Notes: a model not told the origin generated them from the sequence alone. 64,000 nt of DNA from Pseudomonas yamanorum (GCF_013386765.1 NZ_JACARE010000030.1:25228-89227); one strand, 5' to 3'. Counted from the stretch's first letter, positions 1 through 10,231 are shown. Translations and numbers: made by a program.

Positions 1-1334
1 TGGTCCACCACTGTGGCCAGGTCGAGGCGTTCGCGCAGGCCGCTGGGGCTCTTGCGGGCGAAGGTCTTGAGGTGGCCGGTGAGGGCGGCCATGCGCGTGA
101 GCATGTCGTCCAGCGGGGTCAGGGCCTGGTAGGCGTCGTCCACCCGGCCGTGGTCCAGCAGCAGCCGCAGGGTTGCCAACTGCATGCGCTGGGCGGTCAA
201 AGGCTGGTTGATCTCGTGGGCCAGGGCGGCAGACATCTGCCCCAGCGCCGCGAGCTTGGCGGACTGCACCAGGCCATCCTGGGCGGTGCGCAAGGCGCGG
301 GTGCGTTCTTCCACCAGTTGTTCAAGTTCTTCACGGCTGCGCTGGCGCAAGCGGGCCAGGCGCCAGCGTTGAGTCAGGAACAGCACCAGGAACACCAGCG
401 CCAGCCACGAACCGGCGGCAGCGAGGCCGGCGTTGCGTTGGTCTTCAAAGGCAACCTGTGGCTTGCGCAGCAGGTGCAAGGTCCAGCCTTCGGCCTTCAG
501 CGGCAGGGATTCCCAAATGTAGTTGGCCTTGCCGTCGGGGCCGTCGACGCGCATCAGGTGGCTGTTTTCGTCAAAGCGCTGCAAGGCTTCGGCGTCCAGC
601 GGCAGCAGTTGTTTCTTGTCGTATTGGCGCGTGGCCTTGAGTTCGGCGTGGTCGCTGTCCGACAACGGGCGCAGCGCGCGGTAGCGCCAGCCCGGCTGGT
701 TGGCGATAAACACAATGCCCCGGGCATCGCTGACCAGCAGCAGGTCATTGCCCTGGGCCCATTCGCGCTCCAGTTCGGGGAATTCCAGCTTGACCACCAT
801 GGCGCCGAGGAACTGTTCGTTCTCGCCCACCACCGCACTGGACAGGAAATACCCTGGAATCCCGGTGGTCACCCCCACCGCATAGAAGCGCCCGGTGCCC
901 TGGCTCAGGGTCTGGCTGAAGTAGGGGCGAAACGCGTAGTTGTGTCCCACATAACTGCTGGGCAGGTTCCAGTTGCTGGCGGCCACGGCCAGGCCGTTGC
1001 GGTCCATCAATTCCAGGGTGGAAGATTGGGCGGCGCCGTTGATGCGCTCCAGCTTGCGGTTGAGCAAATCCTGGGTGGCGGTGTCCAGCGGGCCTTTCAA
1101 GGCGCTGATCATCTCCGAGTCGAGGGCCAGCACGGCGGGCAGGGCGCGGTAGCGTTCGATCAGGGTGTGCAGCGAGTTGCCATAGAGCATGAGCTGCTGA
1201 TTGGCGCGGGCGGCGTCGTCCACCAGGGCCAGGCGTTCGGCGTGGCGGGTGGCCAAGGCGGCAGCCAGCATCGCACCGGCAATGATCAGCAGGGAGTAGA
1301 AGGTCAAACGCAACGGGCGGGGGATCGCGATCAT
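1..1334 (-). CDS. DctB-like sensor histidine kinase (3' part missing)
   Basis: Membrane sensor kinase of a two-component system, cut by the window start so the C-terminal ATPase domain is absent. I see an N-terminal membrane segment (residues about 8-26), a long periplasmic double-Cache-like sensor region, a second membrane segment near residue 290, a coiled coil ending EELEQLVEERTRAL, then the HisKA phosphoacceptor motif HEINQPLTAQ. This order and the HEINQPL box match the DctB/AauS/MifS family that senses C4-dicarboxylates, acidic amino acids or 2-oxoglutarate. The ATG at 1334 is the first start giving the hydrophobic N-terminus. The ligand cannot be read from sequence; the fumarase next door is only suggestive. 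A response regulator would be expected beyond the window. Confidence 0.85.
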   Translation of the reverse strand, partial: MIAIPRPLRLTFYSLLIIAGAMLAAALATRHAERLALVDDAARANQQLMLYGNSLHTLIERYRALPAVLALDSEMISALKGPLDTATQDLLNRKLERINGAAQSSTLELMDRNGLAVAASNWNLPSSYVGHNYAFRPYFSQTLSQGTGRFYAVGVTTGIPGYFLSSAVVGENEQFLGAMVVKLEFPELEREWAQGNDLLLVSDARGIVFIANQPGWRYRALRPLSDSDHAELKATRQYDKKQLLPLDAEALQRFDENSHLMRVDGPDGKANYIWESLPLKAEGWTLHLLRKPQVAFEDQRNAGLAAAGSWLALVFLVLFLTQRWRLARLRQRSREELEQLVEERTRALRTAQDGLVQSAKLAALGQMSAALAHEINQPLTAQRMQLATLRLLLDHGRVDDAYQALTPLDDMLTRMAALTGHLKTFARKSPSGLRERLDLATVVD

Positions 1335-1390
1335 ACGAAGATGAACAGTGCAATTGGGGGCGAGCACCATAGCATGAGGCGCATGGCTGT

Positions 1391-1500
1391 TGTGGCGAGG
1401 GAGCTTGCTCCCGCTGGGGCGCGTAGCGGCCCCAAAAAAATGGGAGCGCTGCGCACTGGAGCGCCAGCCCGGTCCAGCGGGAGCAAGCTCCCTCGCCACA
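1391..1500. repeat. REPIN: inverted pair of REP palindromes
   Basis: Two arms of about 27 bases are inverted copies of each other (1391-1417 and 1474-1500). Each carries the core GGGAGCTTGCTCCC, and they are separated by a spacer of about 55 bases. The pair lies between the sensor kinase and fumarase genes. The same arm type recurs at 27744-27838. Such pairs are mobilised by RAYT transposases in the P. fluorescens group; no RAYT gene is present here. Confidence 0.85.
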
Positions 1501-1520
1501 GTAAGAGGTGTATGGCATAA

Positions 1521-1547
1521 AAAAGGCGACCGCATTGGTCGCCTTTT
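1521..1547 (-). terminator. Rho-independent terminator of fumarase
   Basis: Perfect 11-bp stem AAAAGGCGACC / GGTCGCCTTTT with a 5-base loop, 19 bases past the fumarase stop codon. Read on the minus strand it ends in a T-run. Confidence 0.85.
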
Positions 1548-1565
1548 ATCCCACAGGGGAAATGC

Positions 1566-3089
1566 TTACTGCACTTCTACCGCCAGGCTTTCACTGATCT
1601 TTTTCTGCCAGATGGCAGGACCTGTGATGTGTACCGACTCGCCCTTGCTATCAACGGCAACGGTGACCGGCATGTCTTTGACGTCGAACTCGTAGATCGC
1701 TTCCATGCCCAGTTCGGCGAACGCCACCACGCGGGATTTCTTGATGGCCTGGGCCACCAGGTAAGCCGCGCCGCCCACTGCCATCAGGTAAACCGCCTTG
1801 TGGTCCTTGATCGCTTCGATAGCGGTCGGGCCGCGCTCGGATTTGCCGATCATGCCCAGCAGGCCGGTTTGCTCGAGGATCTGGCGGGTGAACTTGTCCA
1901 TCCGCGTGGCGGTGGTCGGACCGGCAGGCCCAACCACTTCTTCGCGCACCGGATCAACCGGGCCGACGTAGTAGATGAAGCGACCCTTGAGGTCCACCGG
2001 CAGGGTTTCGCCCTTGTTCAGCATCTCGACCATGCGCTTGTGCGCCGCGTCGCGACCGGTGAGCATCTTGCCGTTGAGCAACACGGTTTCGCCCGGCTTC
2101 CAGCTCTGCACGTCTTCCGGGGTCAGGGTGTCGAGGTTGACGCGACGGGCCGACGGGCCGGCTTCCCAGACGATTTCCGGGTAGGCGTCCAGCGGTGGCG
2201 CTTCCAGCGACGCAGGGCCCGAACCGTCGAGCACGAAGTGCGCGTGACGGGTGGCGGCGCAGTTGGGGATCATGCACACCGGCAGCGAGGCCGCGTGGGT
2301 CGGGTAGTCCATGATTTTCACGTCGAGCACGGTGGTCAGGCCACCCAGGCCCTGGGCGCCGATGCCCAGTTGGTTGACCTTCTCGAACAGCTCCAGGCGC
2401 ATCTCTTCGATACGGTTGGACGGGCCGCGCTTTTTCAGCTCGTGGATGTCGATGGATTCCATCAACACTTCCTTGGCCATCACCGCAGCTTTCTCGGCGG
2501 TGCCGCCGATGCCGATGCCGAGCATGCCCGGTGGGCACCAGCCGGCGCCCATGGTCGGAACGGTCTTGAGTACCCAGTCGACGATCGAGTCGGACGGGTT
2601 GAGCATGGCCATTTTCGACTTGTTCTCGGAACCACCGCCCTTGGCGGCCACGTCCACTTCCACGGTGTTACCCGGGACGATGGAGTAGTGGATCACCGCA
2701 GGGGTGTTGTCCTTGGTGTTTTTACGCGCACCGGCCGGGTCGGCGAGGATCGAAGCCCGCAGGACGTTTTCCGGCAGGTTGTAGGCCTGGCGCACGCCTT
2801 GGTTGATCATGTCGTCCAGGCTCATGGTGGCGCCATCCCAGCGCACGTCCATGCCCACACGTACGAACACGGTGACAATCCCGGTGTCCTGGCAGATCGG
2901 GCGGTGGCCGGTGGCACACATGCGCGAGTTGATCAGGATCTGTGCCATGGAGTCACGGGCCGCTGGCGATTCTTCGCGCAGGTAGGCTTCGTGCATCGCC
3001 TGGATGAAGTCAACGGGATGGTAATAGGAAATGAATTGCAGGGCGTCGGCAACGCTCTGAATCAGGTCGTCTTGCTTGATCACGGTCAT
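1566..3089 (-). CDS. fumA: Fumarate hydratase, class I (iron-sulfur)
   Basis: Cytosolic TCA-cycle enzyme interconverting fumarate and L-malate with a 4Fe-4S cluster. The 507-residue product has the usual length for the single-chain class I family. Visible motifs: CQDTG near residue 66, KGGGSENKSKMAML, the cysteine in GAGWCPPGMLG, PVCMIPNCAATRHAH, and GPTTATRM near the C-terminus. The ATG at 3089 has a GAGGAG ribosome site 9 bases upstream; an earlier in-frame start would add nine unsupported residues. It is followed by its own terminator. Pseudomonads typically also carry class II fumarases; the oxygen-labile class I form is usually the iron-replete one. Confidence 0.95.
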   Translation of the reverse strand: MTVIKQDDLIQSVADALQFISYYHPVDFIQAMHEAYLREESPAARDSMAQILINSRMCATGHRPICQDTGIVTVFVRVGMDVRWDGATMSLDDMINQGVRQAYNLPENVLRASILADPAGARKNTKDNTPAVIHYSIVPGNTVEVDVAAKGGGSENKSKMAMLNPSDSIVDWVLKTVPTMGAGWCPPGMLGIGIGGTAEKAAVMAKEVLMESIDIHELKKRGPSNRIEEMRLELFEKVNQLGIGAQGLGGLTTVLDVKIMDYPTHAASLPVCMIPNCAATRHAHFVLDGSGPASLEAPPLDAYPEIVWEAGPSARRVNLDTLTPEDVQSWKPGETVLLNGKMLTGRDAAHKRMVEMLNKGETLPVDLKGRFIYYVGPVDPVREEVVGPAGPTTATRMDKFTRQILEQTGLLGMIGKSERGPTAIEAIKDHKAVYLMAVGGAAYLVAQAIKKSRVVAFAELGMEAIYEFDVKDMPVTVAVDSKGESVHITGPAIWQKKISESLAVEVQ

Positions 3090-3276
3090 GAGTCGCGCTC
3101 CTCTATAAGGGAACATTCAATAAAGGTGTCTTCAGTAAGGTGAATCGGTCGGCTGAAGGCACCTTTCCAAGGCACGCCGTATGGTGCAGGCGCGACGCTA
3201 AAAAGGCGCGGCAGTATAACCCGCCGCGGTGGCCGATACACCCGACTATGGTCATGAATGCCAGGCCCGATTCACC

Positions 3277-3374
3277 GTAGGAGCGAGCTTGCTCGCGAAA
3301 AACGTGAATCTGATGGGTTTCGTCAGGCGCCCCGCGTTATCGTTAGCGACCTTCGCGAGCAAGCTCGCTCCTAC
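3277..3374. repeat. REPIN: inverted pair, GAGCGAGCTTGCTCGC type
   Basis: Two inverted arms GTAGGAGCGAGCTTGCTCGC (3277-3296) and its complement (3355-3374) flank a spacer containing GCGTTATCGTTAGCGAC. A near copy, spacer included, lies at 26627-26729. It fills the gap between the divergent fumarase and ferredoxin-reductase genes and ends 14 bases before the latter's start codon. Confidence 0.85.
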
Positions 3375-3388
3375 AGTTGAAGAGTTTT

Positions 3389-4321
3389 ATGCCTGAACTT
3401 CACGTCGGCGAACGCCACTGGTCGGTAGCCACCGGCAGCAACCTGCTGGATGCCCTGAACCAGGCGGGTGTGGCCGTGCCCTATAGCTGCCGCGCCGGCA
3501 GTTGCCATGCCTGCCTGGTGCGTTGCCAGGGCGATATCCAGGACAATCAACCGGATGCCCTGAGCCCGGCGCAACGCCAGGACGGCTGGCGCCTGGCCTG
3601 CCAGTGCCAGGTCACGGGGGACGTGCAGGTCGAGGCGTTTGACCCGCTGCGTGACGGGCTGCCGGCGACGGTGCTGGGCGTCGACTGGTTGAACCCGAGC
3701 GTACTGCGCCTGCGGCTGCAACCCGAACGCGGCCTGCGCTACCGGGCGGGGCAGCATCTGGTGCTGTGGGCGGGCAGCGTTGCGCGACCTTACTCATTGG
3801 CCAGCCTGCCCCAGGAAGACCCGTTTCTCGAATTTCACATCGATTGCCGCCTGCCCGGTGAATTCAGCGATGCTGCCCGCCGGTTAAAGGTTGGCGACAG
3901 CCTGCGCCTGGGTGAACTGCGGGGCGGCGCGTTGCAATACGATCCCGACTGGCAATCCCGGCCGCTGTGGCTGCTGGCCTCGGGCACCGGACTTGGCCCG
4001 CTGTGGGGCGTGTTGCGCGAGGCCCTGCGCCAGGATCACCAGGGCGCCATCCGGGTCATTCACCTGGCTCATGACGCAAACGGTCATTATCTGGCCGGGC
4101 CTTTGGCGCAGCTGGCTGCGGCGCATCCGAACGTGACGGTTGAGCTGTGGACAGCGGCTGAGGCAACCGAGGCTTTGGCGCAACTGCGGCTTGTTTCCCG
4201 GCAAACTCTGGCCTTACTCTGCGGGCACCCTGCCAGCGTCGAGGCCTTCTCCAAGCGCCTGTTCCTGGCCGGACTGCCGCGCAATCAACTGCTGGCCGAT
4301 GTGTTCCTGCCCCGTGGTTGA
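3389..4321 (+). CDS. 2Fe-2S ferredoxin / FAD-NAD(P)H reductase
   Basis: Single-chain electron-transfer flavoprotein of 310 residues. Residues 1-80 form a plant-type ferredoxin domain with cluster cysteines C34, C39, C42 and a fourth at C71 or C73. An FAD-binding barrel follows, with the RPYS motif, and then a nucleotide-binding domain with GTGLGP. This is the layout of oxygenase reductase components and of stand-alone 'iron-sulfur-binding ferredoxin reductases'. No oxygenase gene is nearby, so the electron acceptor is unknown. I chose the ATG at 3389, preceded by GAAGAG, over a TTG twelve bases upstream. In P. aeruginosa, as I recall it, a homologue also sits between fumarase and pyruvate kinase. 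Confidence 0.85.
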   Translation: MPELHVGERHWSVATGSNLLDALNQAGVAVPYSCRAGSCHACLVRCQGDIQDNQPDALSPAQRQDGWRLACQCQVTGDVQVEAFDPLRDGLPATVLGVDWLNPSVLRLRLQPERGLRYRAGQHLVLWAGSVARPYSLASLPQEDPFLEFHIDCRLPGEFSDAARRLKVGDSLRLGELRGGALQYDPDWQSRPLWLLASGTGLGPLWGVLREALRQDHQGAIRVIHLAHDANGHYLAGPLAQLAAAHPNVTVELWTAAEATEALAQLRLVSRQTLALLCGHPASVEAFSKRLFLAGLPRNQLLADVFLPRG

Positions 4322-4351
4322 GCGCTGAATTTTCCAGCCGCGAGATTTGCC

Positions 4352-5101
4352 ATGACCGATGCCATCCTGCAGCAACGCGAACGCGGGTTGCTGATCCTGC
4401 AGCTCAACCGCCCGGACAAGAAAAACGCCCTGACCCGCGCCATGTACAGCCAGCTGGCCGAGGCGCTGGAACAGGCCGATGCCGATAACGGCGTCAATGC
4501 CGTGTTGATCCAGGGCAGCAGCGAATGCTTCACCGCCGGTAATGACATCGGCGACTTCCTTGAACAACCACCGGCGGATCTCGACAGCCCGGTGTTTCAC
4601 TTCATGCGCAGTTTGCTCAATTGCCGCAAGCCGGTGATTGCGGCGGTGGCAGGCGTGGCGGTGGGGATTGGTACCACGCTGCTGCTGCATTGTGATCTGG
4701 TGTATGTGAGCCGGGATGCGCGGTTGCGCATGCCGTTCGTCAACCTGGGACTGTGCCCGGAGTTTGGCTCCAGCTTGATCCTGCCGCGCTTGTTGGGGCA
4801 TGCCAAGGCGGCGGAATTGTTACTGCTGGGTGAAGGGTTCAGCGGTGAGCAGGCGGCTATCTGGGGCATCGCAACCGAAGCACTGGGCAGCGGTGAATCT
4901 GCCTTGGCCAAGGCGCGGGAAGTCGCCGGACGGTTCGAAACCCTGGCGCCGGGCGCGGTGCAGGTCAGCAAGCATCTGATGAAAAGCGTTGATCGTGAGC
5001 AGTTGCGCAGGGTGATCGAGGAGGAGGGGGCGTTGTTTACCCAGCGGTTGAAGTCGCCGGAGGCGATTGCGGCGTTGTCGGGGTTTATCGCCAGGCGATG
5101 A
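4352..5101 (+). CDS. Enoyl-CoA hydratase/isomerase family protein
   Basis: Crotonase-fold acyl-CoA enzyme of 249 residues, 30 bases downstream of the reductase and probably co-transcribed. Oxyanion-hole signatures are seen in the segments CFTAGNDIGDF and AVAGVAVGIGTTLLLHCDL. The LCPEFGSS segment carries a Glu at a position used as catalytic base in some hydratases and isomerases. The family covers 2-enoyl-CoA hydratases and delta3,delta2-enoyl-CoA isomerases, and the sequence alone does not decide between them. It is not part of a beta-oxidation operon here, so its natural substrate is open. Confidence 0.85.
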   Translation: MTDAILQQRERGLLILQLNRPDKKNALTRAMYSQLAEALEQADADNGVNAVLIQGSSECFTAGNDIGDFLEQPPADLDSPVFHFMRSLLNCRKPVIAAVAGVAVGIGTTLLLHCDLVYVSRDARLRMPFVNLGLCPEFGSSLILPRLLGHAKAAELLLLGEGFSGEQAAIWGIATEALGSGESALAKAREVAGRFETLAPGAVQVSKHLMKSVDREQLRRVIEEEGALFTQRLKSPEAIAALSGFIARR

Positions 5102-5118
5102 AGAAGTGTTGTGGGAAC

Positions 5119-5214
5119 GGGCCTCATCGCAGGCAAGCCAGCTCCCACAGTTGACCGAGTTGACTTGAAGAAGCGCGATTAACTGTGGGAGCTGGCTTGC
5201 CTGCGATGAGGCCC
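5119..5214. repeat. REPIN: inverted pair, GCAGGCAAGCCAGCTCCCAC type
   Basis: Inverted arms 5120-5150 and 5183-5214, with the core CAGGCAAGCCAGCTCCCACA and its complement. It lies between the convergent enoyl-CoA hydratase and pyruvate kinase genes. The same arm class occurs at 41398-41484. Confidence 0.85.
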
Positions 5215-5247
5215 TGCCAGCCAATGGAACATCCCGATCTGCAATGC

Positions 5248-5280
5248 AAAAAGCCCCGCCATTCACATGGCGGGGCTTTT
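5248..5280. terminator. Bidirectional terminator, pyruvate kinase side
   Basis: Stem AAAAAGCCCCGCCAT / ATGGCGGGGCTTTT with a 4-base loop. A-run on one side and T-run on the other, so it can serve the convergent genes on both strands. Confidence 0.85.
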
Positions 5281-5297
5281 GTTTTTCAGCGTGTCAC

Positions 5298-6749
5298 TCA
5301 GACCATTGGGTCGCCAACGTGCAGGATCTTCATGCCGTTGGTGCCGCCGATGGTGTGGTAGCTGTCGCCCTTGGTCAGGATGACCCAGTCGCCTTTCTCT
5401 ACTACGCCGCGCTTGAGCAACTCGTCGATCGCGGCCTGGCTGACTTGCTCAGGCGGCAGCGATGCCGGGTCGAACGGTACGGTGTAGACACCACGGAACA
5501 TGGCCGCGCGGGCCTGGGTTTCGCGGTGCGGGGAGAATGCGTAGATCGGGATCGAGGAACGAATGCGCGACATGATCAACGGCGTGTAGCCACTTTCGGT
5601 CAAGGCGATGATCGCTTTCACGCCCGGGAAGTGGTTGGCGGTGTACATGGCGGCCAGGGCGATGCTCTGGTCGCAGCTTTCGAACACTTTGCCGATGCGG
5701 TGGCTGGAGGTCTTGCTGGTCGGGTGCTTTTCAGCGCCGACGCAGATGCGCGCCATGGCCTGCACAGCTTCCAGCGGGTACGGGCCTGCAGCACTTTCAG
5801 CCGAGAGCATCACGGCGTCGGTGTAGTCGAGCACGGCGTTGGCCACGTCGGACACTTCGGCACGGGTTGGCATCGGGTTCTGGATCATCGACTCCATCAT
5901 CTGGGTCGCAACGATCACCGCTTTGTTGTGGCGACGTGCGTGCAGGATGATTTTCTTCTGGATGCCGATCAGCTCGGCGTCGCCGATTTCCACACCGAGG
6001 TCGCCACGGGCAACCATCACGGCGTCGGAAGCCTTGATCAGGCCGTCGAGGGTTTCGTCATCGGCCACGGCTTCGGCGCGTTCGATCTTCGCCACCAGCC
6101 AGGCAGTACCGCCGGCTTCGTCGCGCAGTTTACGGGCGTATTCCATGTCGGCAGCGTCGCGCGGGAAGGAAACCGCGAGGTAGTCCACTTCCATTTCGGC
6201 GGCGAGCTTGATGTCGGCCTTGTCTTTTTCAGTCAGGGCAGGAGCGGTCAGGCCACCGCCGCGGCGGTTGATGCCTTTGTGATCCGACAGCGGGCCGCCG
6301 ATGATCACGGTGCAGTTCAATTCGGTTGGGGTGGCGGTGTCGACGCGCATGACCACGCGACCGTCGTCCAGCAGCAGTTCGTCGCCGACGCCGCAGTCTT
6401 TCACCAGGTCGGGGTAGTCGATACCCACTACGTCCTGAGTGCCTTCGGTCAGCGGGTGGCTGGTGGAGAAGGTGAACTTGTCACCGATCTTCAGCTCGAT
6501 TCGCTTGTTGGCGAATTTGGCGATACGGATTTTCGGGCCTTGCAGGTCACCCAGCAGTGCAACGAAGCGGCCGTGTTTGGCGGCAAGGTCACGCACCAGC
6601 TTGGCGCGAGCCTTGTGCTCGTCCGGGGTGCCGTGGGAGAAGTTCAAACGGGCAACGTCCAGGCCAGCCAGAATCAGCTGTTCGAGGACTTCCGGCGAGT
6701 TACTGGCCGGGCCAAGGGTGGCGACGATTTTGGTACGACGGACGGACAT
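5298..6749 (-). CDS. pykA: Pyruvate kinase
   Basis: Last step of lower glycolysis: phosphoenolpyruvate + ADP to pyruvate + ATP, in the cytosol. The 483-residue protein has the family N-terminus RRTKIVATLGPAS, the catalytic lysine in LVAKIERAEAV, the metal-binding segment MVARGDLGVEIG, and ATQMMESM. The ATG at 6749 is the natural start of the conserved N-terminus. Pseudomonads usually have two isozymes; neighbours (enoyl-CoA hydratase, ferredoxin reductase, fumarase) match the P. aeruginosa pykA locus as I recall it, hence the symbol. It has its own terminator and a promoter region divergent from the lipoprotein gene. Confidence 0.93.
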   Translation of the reverse strand: MSVRRTKIVATLGPASNSPEVLEQLILAGLDVARLNFSHGTPDEHKARAKLVRDLAAKHGRFVALLGDLQGPKIRIAKFANKRIELKIGDKFTFSTSHPLTEGTQDVVGIDYPDLVKDCGVGDELLLDDGRVVMRVDTATPTELNCTVIIGGPLSDHKGINRRGGGLTAPALTEKDKADIKLAAEMEVDYLAVSFPRDAADMEYARKLRDEAGGTAWLVAKIERAEAVADDETLDGLIKASDAVMVARGDLGVEIGDAELIGIQKKIILHARRHNKAVIVATQMMESMIQNPMPTRAEVSDVANAVLDYTDAVMLSAESAAGPYPLEAVQAMARICVGAEKHPTSKTSSHRIGKVFESCDQSIALAAMYTANHFPGVKAIIALTESGYTPLIMSRIRSSIPIYAFSPHRETQARAAMFRGVYTVPFDPASLPPEQVSQAAIDELLKRGVVEKGDWVILTKGDSYHTIGGTNGMKILHVGDPMV

Positions 6750-6924
6750 GCACGGACTCCTGAGTTCAAGCGCTGAGGAAGGCTACTATGCTCTTTGGTT
6801 GTAGTCATTGTTCGTTTGCACTACTTATCGATGATTCGCTTGTTTTCACTCTGCATGAACAGATGAACAACCTTGAAGATTTTCGATGAAGGGTCGATAC
6901 ACTGCACAAGACAGGAGAACCCCC

Positions 6925-7299
6925 ATGCGAATCGTGATCATTGCTGCCCTGGCCGTCAGTGTTGTCGGCTGCACCCGTTGGTCGATGGACCATCATTTGA
7001 ACAATGCGTACCGCGCTTACGGCGTAGGCGATTGCCAGCGGGTCACCCTTGAGTTGTCCCAGGTCGACCGTGAAAGCCGTTCCCGGCGCTACGTGCAACC
7101 GGAGGTCTCGATGTTGCGCGGGCAGTGCCTGGAGCGGGAGAAACTGTTCGTCGATGCGGCGCAAACCTATCAGTTCATCATCAGCCAGTACCCGGCGAGC
7201 GAGTACGCGTTTCGCGCTCGTGCACGCCTGGATACCCTGCAACAGCTGGGGCATTACCCCGGCGCCAGTACCGCCCAGCCGCGTCCGGCGTCACTCTGA
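6925..7299 (+). CDS. Small TPR-like lipoprotein
   Basis: Predicted lipoprotein of 124 residues. The N-terminus MRIVIIAALAVSVVGC ends in a lipobox (VVGC) with Cys at 16 and Thr at +2, which favours outer-membrane sorting. The middle and C-terminus (YQFIISQYPASEYAFRARAR and upstream) look like BamD/CpoB-type tetratricopeptide repeats. The ATG at 6925 follows CAGGAGAA and is the only start giving a signal sequence directly at the N-terminus. It is a single gene, divergent from pykA and followed by the PilZ gene. It could be a scaffold for an envelope complex, but no partner is evident. Confidence 0.75.
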   Translation: MRIVIIAALAVSVVGCTRWSMDHHLNNAYRAYGVGDCQRVTLELSQVDRESRSRRYVQPEVSMLRGQCLEREKLFVDAAQTYQFIISQYPASEYAFRARARLDTLQQLGHYPGASTAQPRPASL

Positions 7300-7524
7300 T
7301 GATATTTGTCATGCTATGGCTGGCTCGTTGCCAGTCTTGGGCTAATCTTTGAATATCGGTTTGTATAGGTTTCTATTCGAACGGATGGAATACCCGGATT
7401 TGGCAGCTGTAAGGTGACAAAGCATTGGCTGTTGTCGCACCGATATCCGGGGAGAGCGGGCCTTTGGGCTCGTTCCGAATCACTGGAGCGGCCACACTCA
7501 TGGCCATTGGATGGCGACCTCATC

Positions 7525-7884
7525 ATGTTTACGCAGCGGCGGATCGAGCGACATCAGTTACCTTGCTTCCTTCAGGTCTTCAATCGCCTGACGGACAAAC
7601 CCATTGGCTATTTGGGCAATGTTTCCGAGAAAGGGCTGATGTTGATCAGCCAATTGCCCATGATGGTCGATGTGGCATTCGAGCTGCGCCTGAAAATTCC
7701 CGGCCCCGAGGGCGAGGTACAGGCGGTAGACCTCACGGCCACCTGCCTGTGGTGCCATGAGGATATAAACCCGCAGCATTACGACTCCGGGTTCAGCGTG
7801 TCACAGGCGCCCGCCGAATATGGGGAGGTGATCAGCGCCCTGTTGAATTACTTCAGCTTTGATCCATTGCAGGCCTCTGCCTAG
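7525..7884 (+). CDS. PilZ-domain protein
   Basis: Cytosolic protein of about 119 residues made of a single PilZ domain. The two cyclic-di-GMP-binding elements are present: an RxxxR box (RRIERHQ, residues 5-11) and, about 30 residues later, NVSEKG matching the (D/N)xSxxG motif. That makes ligand binding likely, though not shown. The start is uncertain: the frame is open 111 bases further upstream, but the family begins just before the arginine box, so ATG 7525 is preferred despite a weak ribosome site. It is convergent with the DUF58 gene. Its output (motility, exopolysaccharide or other) cannot be inferred. Confidence 0.8.
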   Translation: MFTQRRIERHQLPCFLQVFNRLTDKPIGYLGNVSEKGLMLISQLPMMVDVAFELRLKIPGPEGEVQAVDLTATCLWCHEDINPQHYDSGFSVSQAPAEYGEVISALLNYFSFDPLQASA

Positions 7885-7911
7885 GTTCTGTGCAGTGCTG
7901 CGCGCGAGGTT

Positions 7912-9243
7912 TCATAGCGCTCCGGCTTTTTTCCAGCCCAGGTAGCGGGTCACCAGGGAGGCTCCGAGTTCCGAAGGCAGTGTGTCCAGAACCGACAGAC
8001 CATGGGCGTTCAAGCGGCCGTGGAGTTCATCCCGGGTATTGAGATAGTCGATGTTGCCGCAATAGGCCAGGGCTTCGGGCAGGGTTTGCACCGGGGCCTG
8101 GCGCAACTGGTCAAGAACTTCCTCCCGCAGGCTTGCAACCAACACCCGGTGCTGGCGGCTGATGCGTTTGACGGCGCTCAGCAACTCTTCATCATCCTCA
8201 TCGCGCAAATTGGTTACCACGATCACCAGCGAGCGACGTTTCTGCCGGGCCAGCAGTTGGCTGGCGGCCGCCTGGTAATCAGCGGTACGACGAGAAGTAT
8301 CCAGGTCATACACCGCATTCAGCAGCAAGTTGAGCTGGCCACTGCCTTTGACCGGTGCCAGGTAGCGCGGCTGGTCGCAGGCAAACGTACAGAGCCCCAC
8401 GGCATCGCCCTGGCGCAACGCCACGTAACTGAGTAGCAGGCAGGCATTGAGGGCGTGGTCAAAATGCGACAGTTCGGCGTCCTGGCTGCGCATGCGCCTT
8501 CCACAATCGAGCATGAACATAATCTGCTGGTCACGTTCATCCTGATATTCCCGGGCGATTGGCGTGCGTTGCCGGGCGGTGGCTTTCCAGTCGATCTGGC
8601 GCAGGCTGTCGCCCTCGCGAAACTCGCGCAGTTGATGAAACTCCAGGCCCAGCCCGCGTCGTTGCCGCTGGCGTACACCAAGCTGGTTGAGCCAGTTGTC
8701 CACTGCCAGCAACTGCGCACCGTACAGGCGTGCGAAGTCCGGGTAGACGCGGGTGGCATCGTTGACGTCTATCAGGCGCCGTGCGGACCACAGCCCCAGG
8801 GCACTGGGAAGATGGATTTCACATCGGGTAAAACTGAAATGCCCGCGTCTTAGCGGCCGCAGCCGGTAGCCCAGCTCACTGTGCTCACCCGGGCGAAGTT
8901 CGATGGATTGGGGCAGGTTCTCCACCGCCAAACCCTCGGGCACATGATCGAATACCTGGACCATCAGCGGCTGGGGATAATCGTGCTCCAGTGTCACCCG
9001 CACGTCTCCCCAGCGCCCCAACGCCAGGCTGCCGGGCATCTGCCGTCGCACGCGCGGGGACGGCCGGCGGCGCAGGCGGATGGCATCCAGCAGGGCCAGC
9101 AGCAACAGAGCCAGCAGCAAGCCCCAGGTCACGGAGTGCAGGGTGTCTGGCACCTTGACCTGCAGCGCCATCAACGTGCCGAGCAGAATACCCAGGCCCA
9201 GCAGCACACCGAGCCAGATCAATAGCAGGCGAGTCGGTCTCAT
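7912..9243 (-). CDS. DUF58 domain protein
   Basis: Membrane protein of 443 residues and the last gene of a six-gene operon. Two hydrophobic segments lie at the N-terminus (about 6-26 and 34-52). The DUF58 signature follows: GDSLRQIDWKATAR then REYQDERDQQIMFMLDCGRR, a von Willebrand-A-like core beginning with a Dxx(G/S)xxM-type metal-site remnant. DUF58 proteins almost always sit beside a MoxR ATPase, as here, and are thought to be its client or adaptor. The ATG at 9243 lies 7 bases after the MoxR stop codon. In-frame codons upstream would overlap MoxR and are not used. Confidence 0.85.
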   Translation of the reverse strand: MRPTRLLLIWLGVLLGLGILLGTLMALQVKVPDTLHSVTWGLLLALLLLALLDAIRLRRRPSPRVRRQMPGSLALGRWGDVRVTLEHDYPQPLMVQVFDHVPEGLAVENLPQSIELRPGEHSELGYRLRPLRRGHFSFTRCEIHLPSALGLWSARRLIDVNDATRVYPDFARLYGAQLLAVDNWLNQLGVRQRQRRGLGLEFHQLREFREGDSLRQIDWKATARQRTPIAREYQDERDQQIMFMLDCGRRMRSQDAELSHFDHALNACLLLSYVALRQGDAVGLCTFACDQPRYLAPVKGSGQLNLLLNAVYDLDTSRRTADYQAAASQLLARQKRRSLVIVVTNLRDEDDEELLSAVKRISRQHRVLVASLREEVLDQLRQAPVQTLPEALAYCGNIDYLNTRDELHGRLNAHGLSVLDTLPSELGASLVTRYLGWKKAGAL

Positions 9244-9250
9244 GGGCGTG

Positions 9251-10227
<977 letters not shown>

Positions 10228-10231
<4 letters not shown>

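Noticed and set aside
72..1520. 482-codon plus-strand frame at the window start
   Set aside because: Antisense of the DctB-like kinase; the minus-strand translation shows HEINQPL and membrane segments, while the plus frame crosses the REPIN.
5244..6776. 510-codon plus-strand frame
   Set aside because: Antisense of pyruvate kinase, whose motifs are unambiguous.
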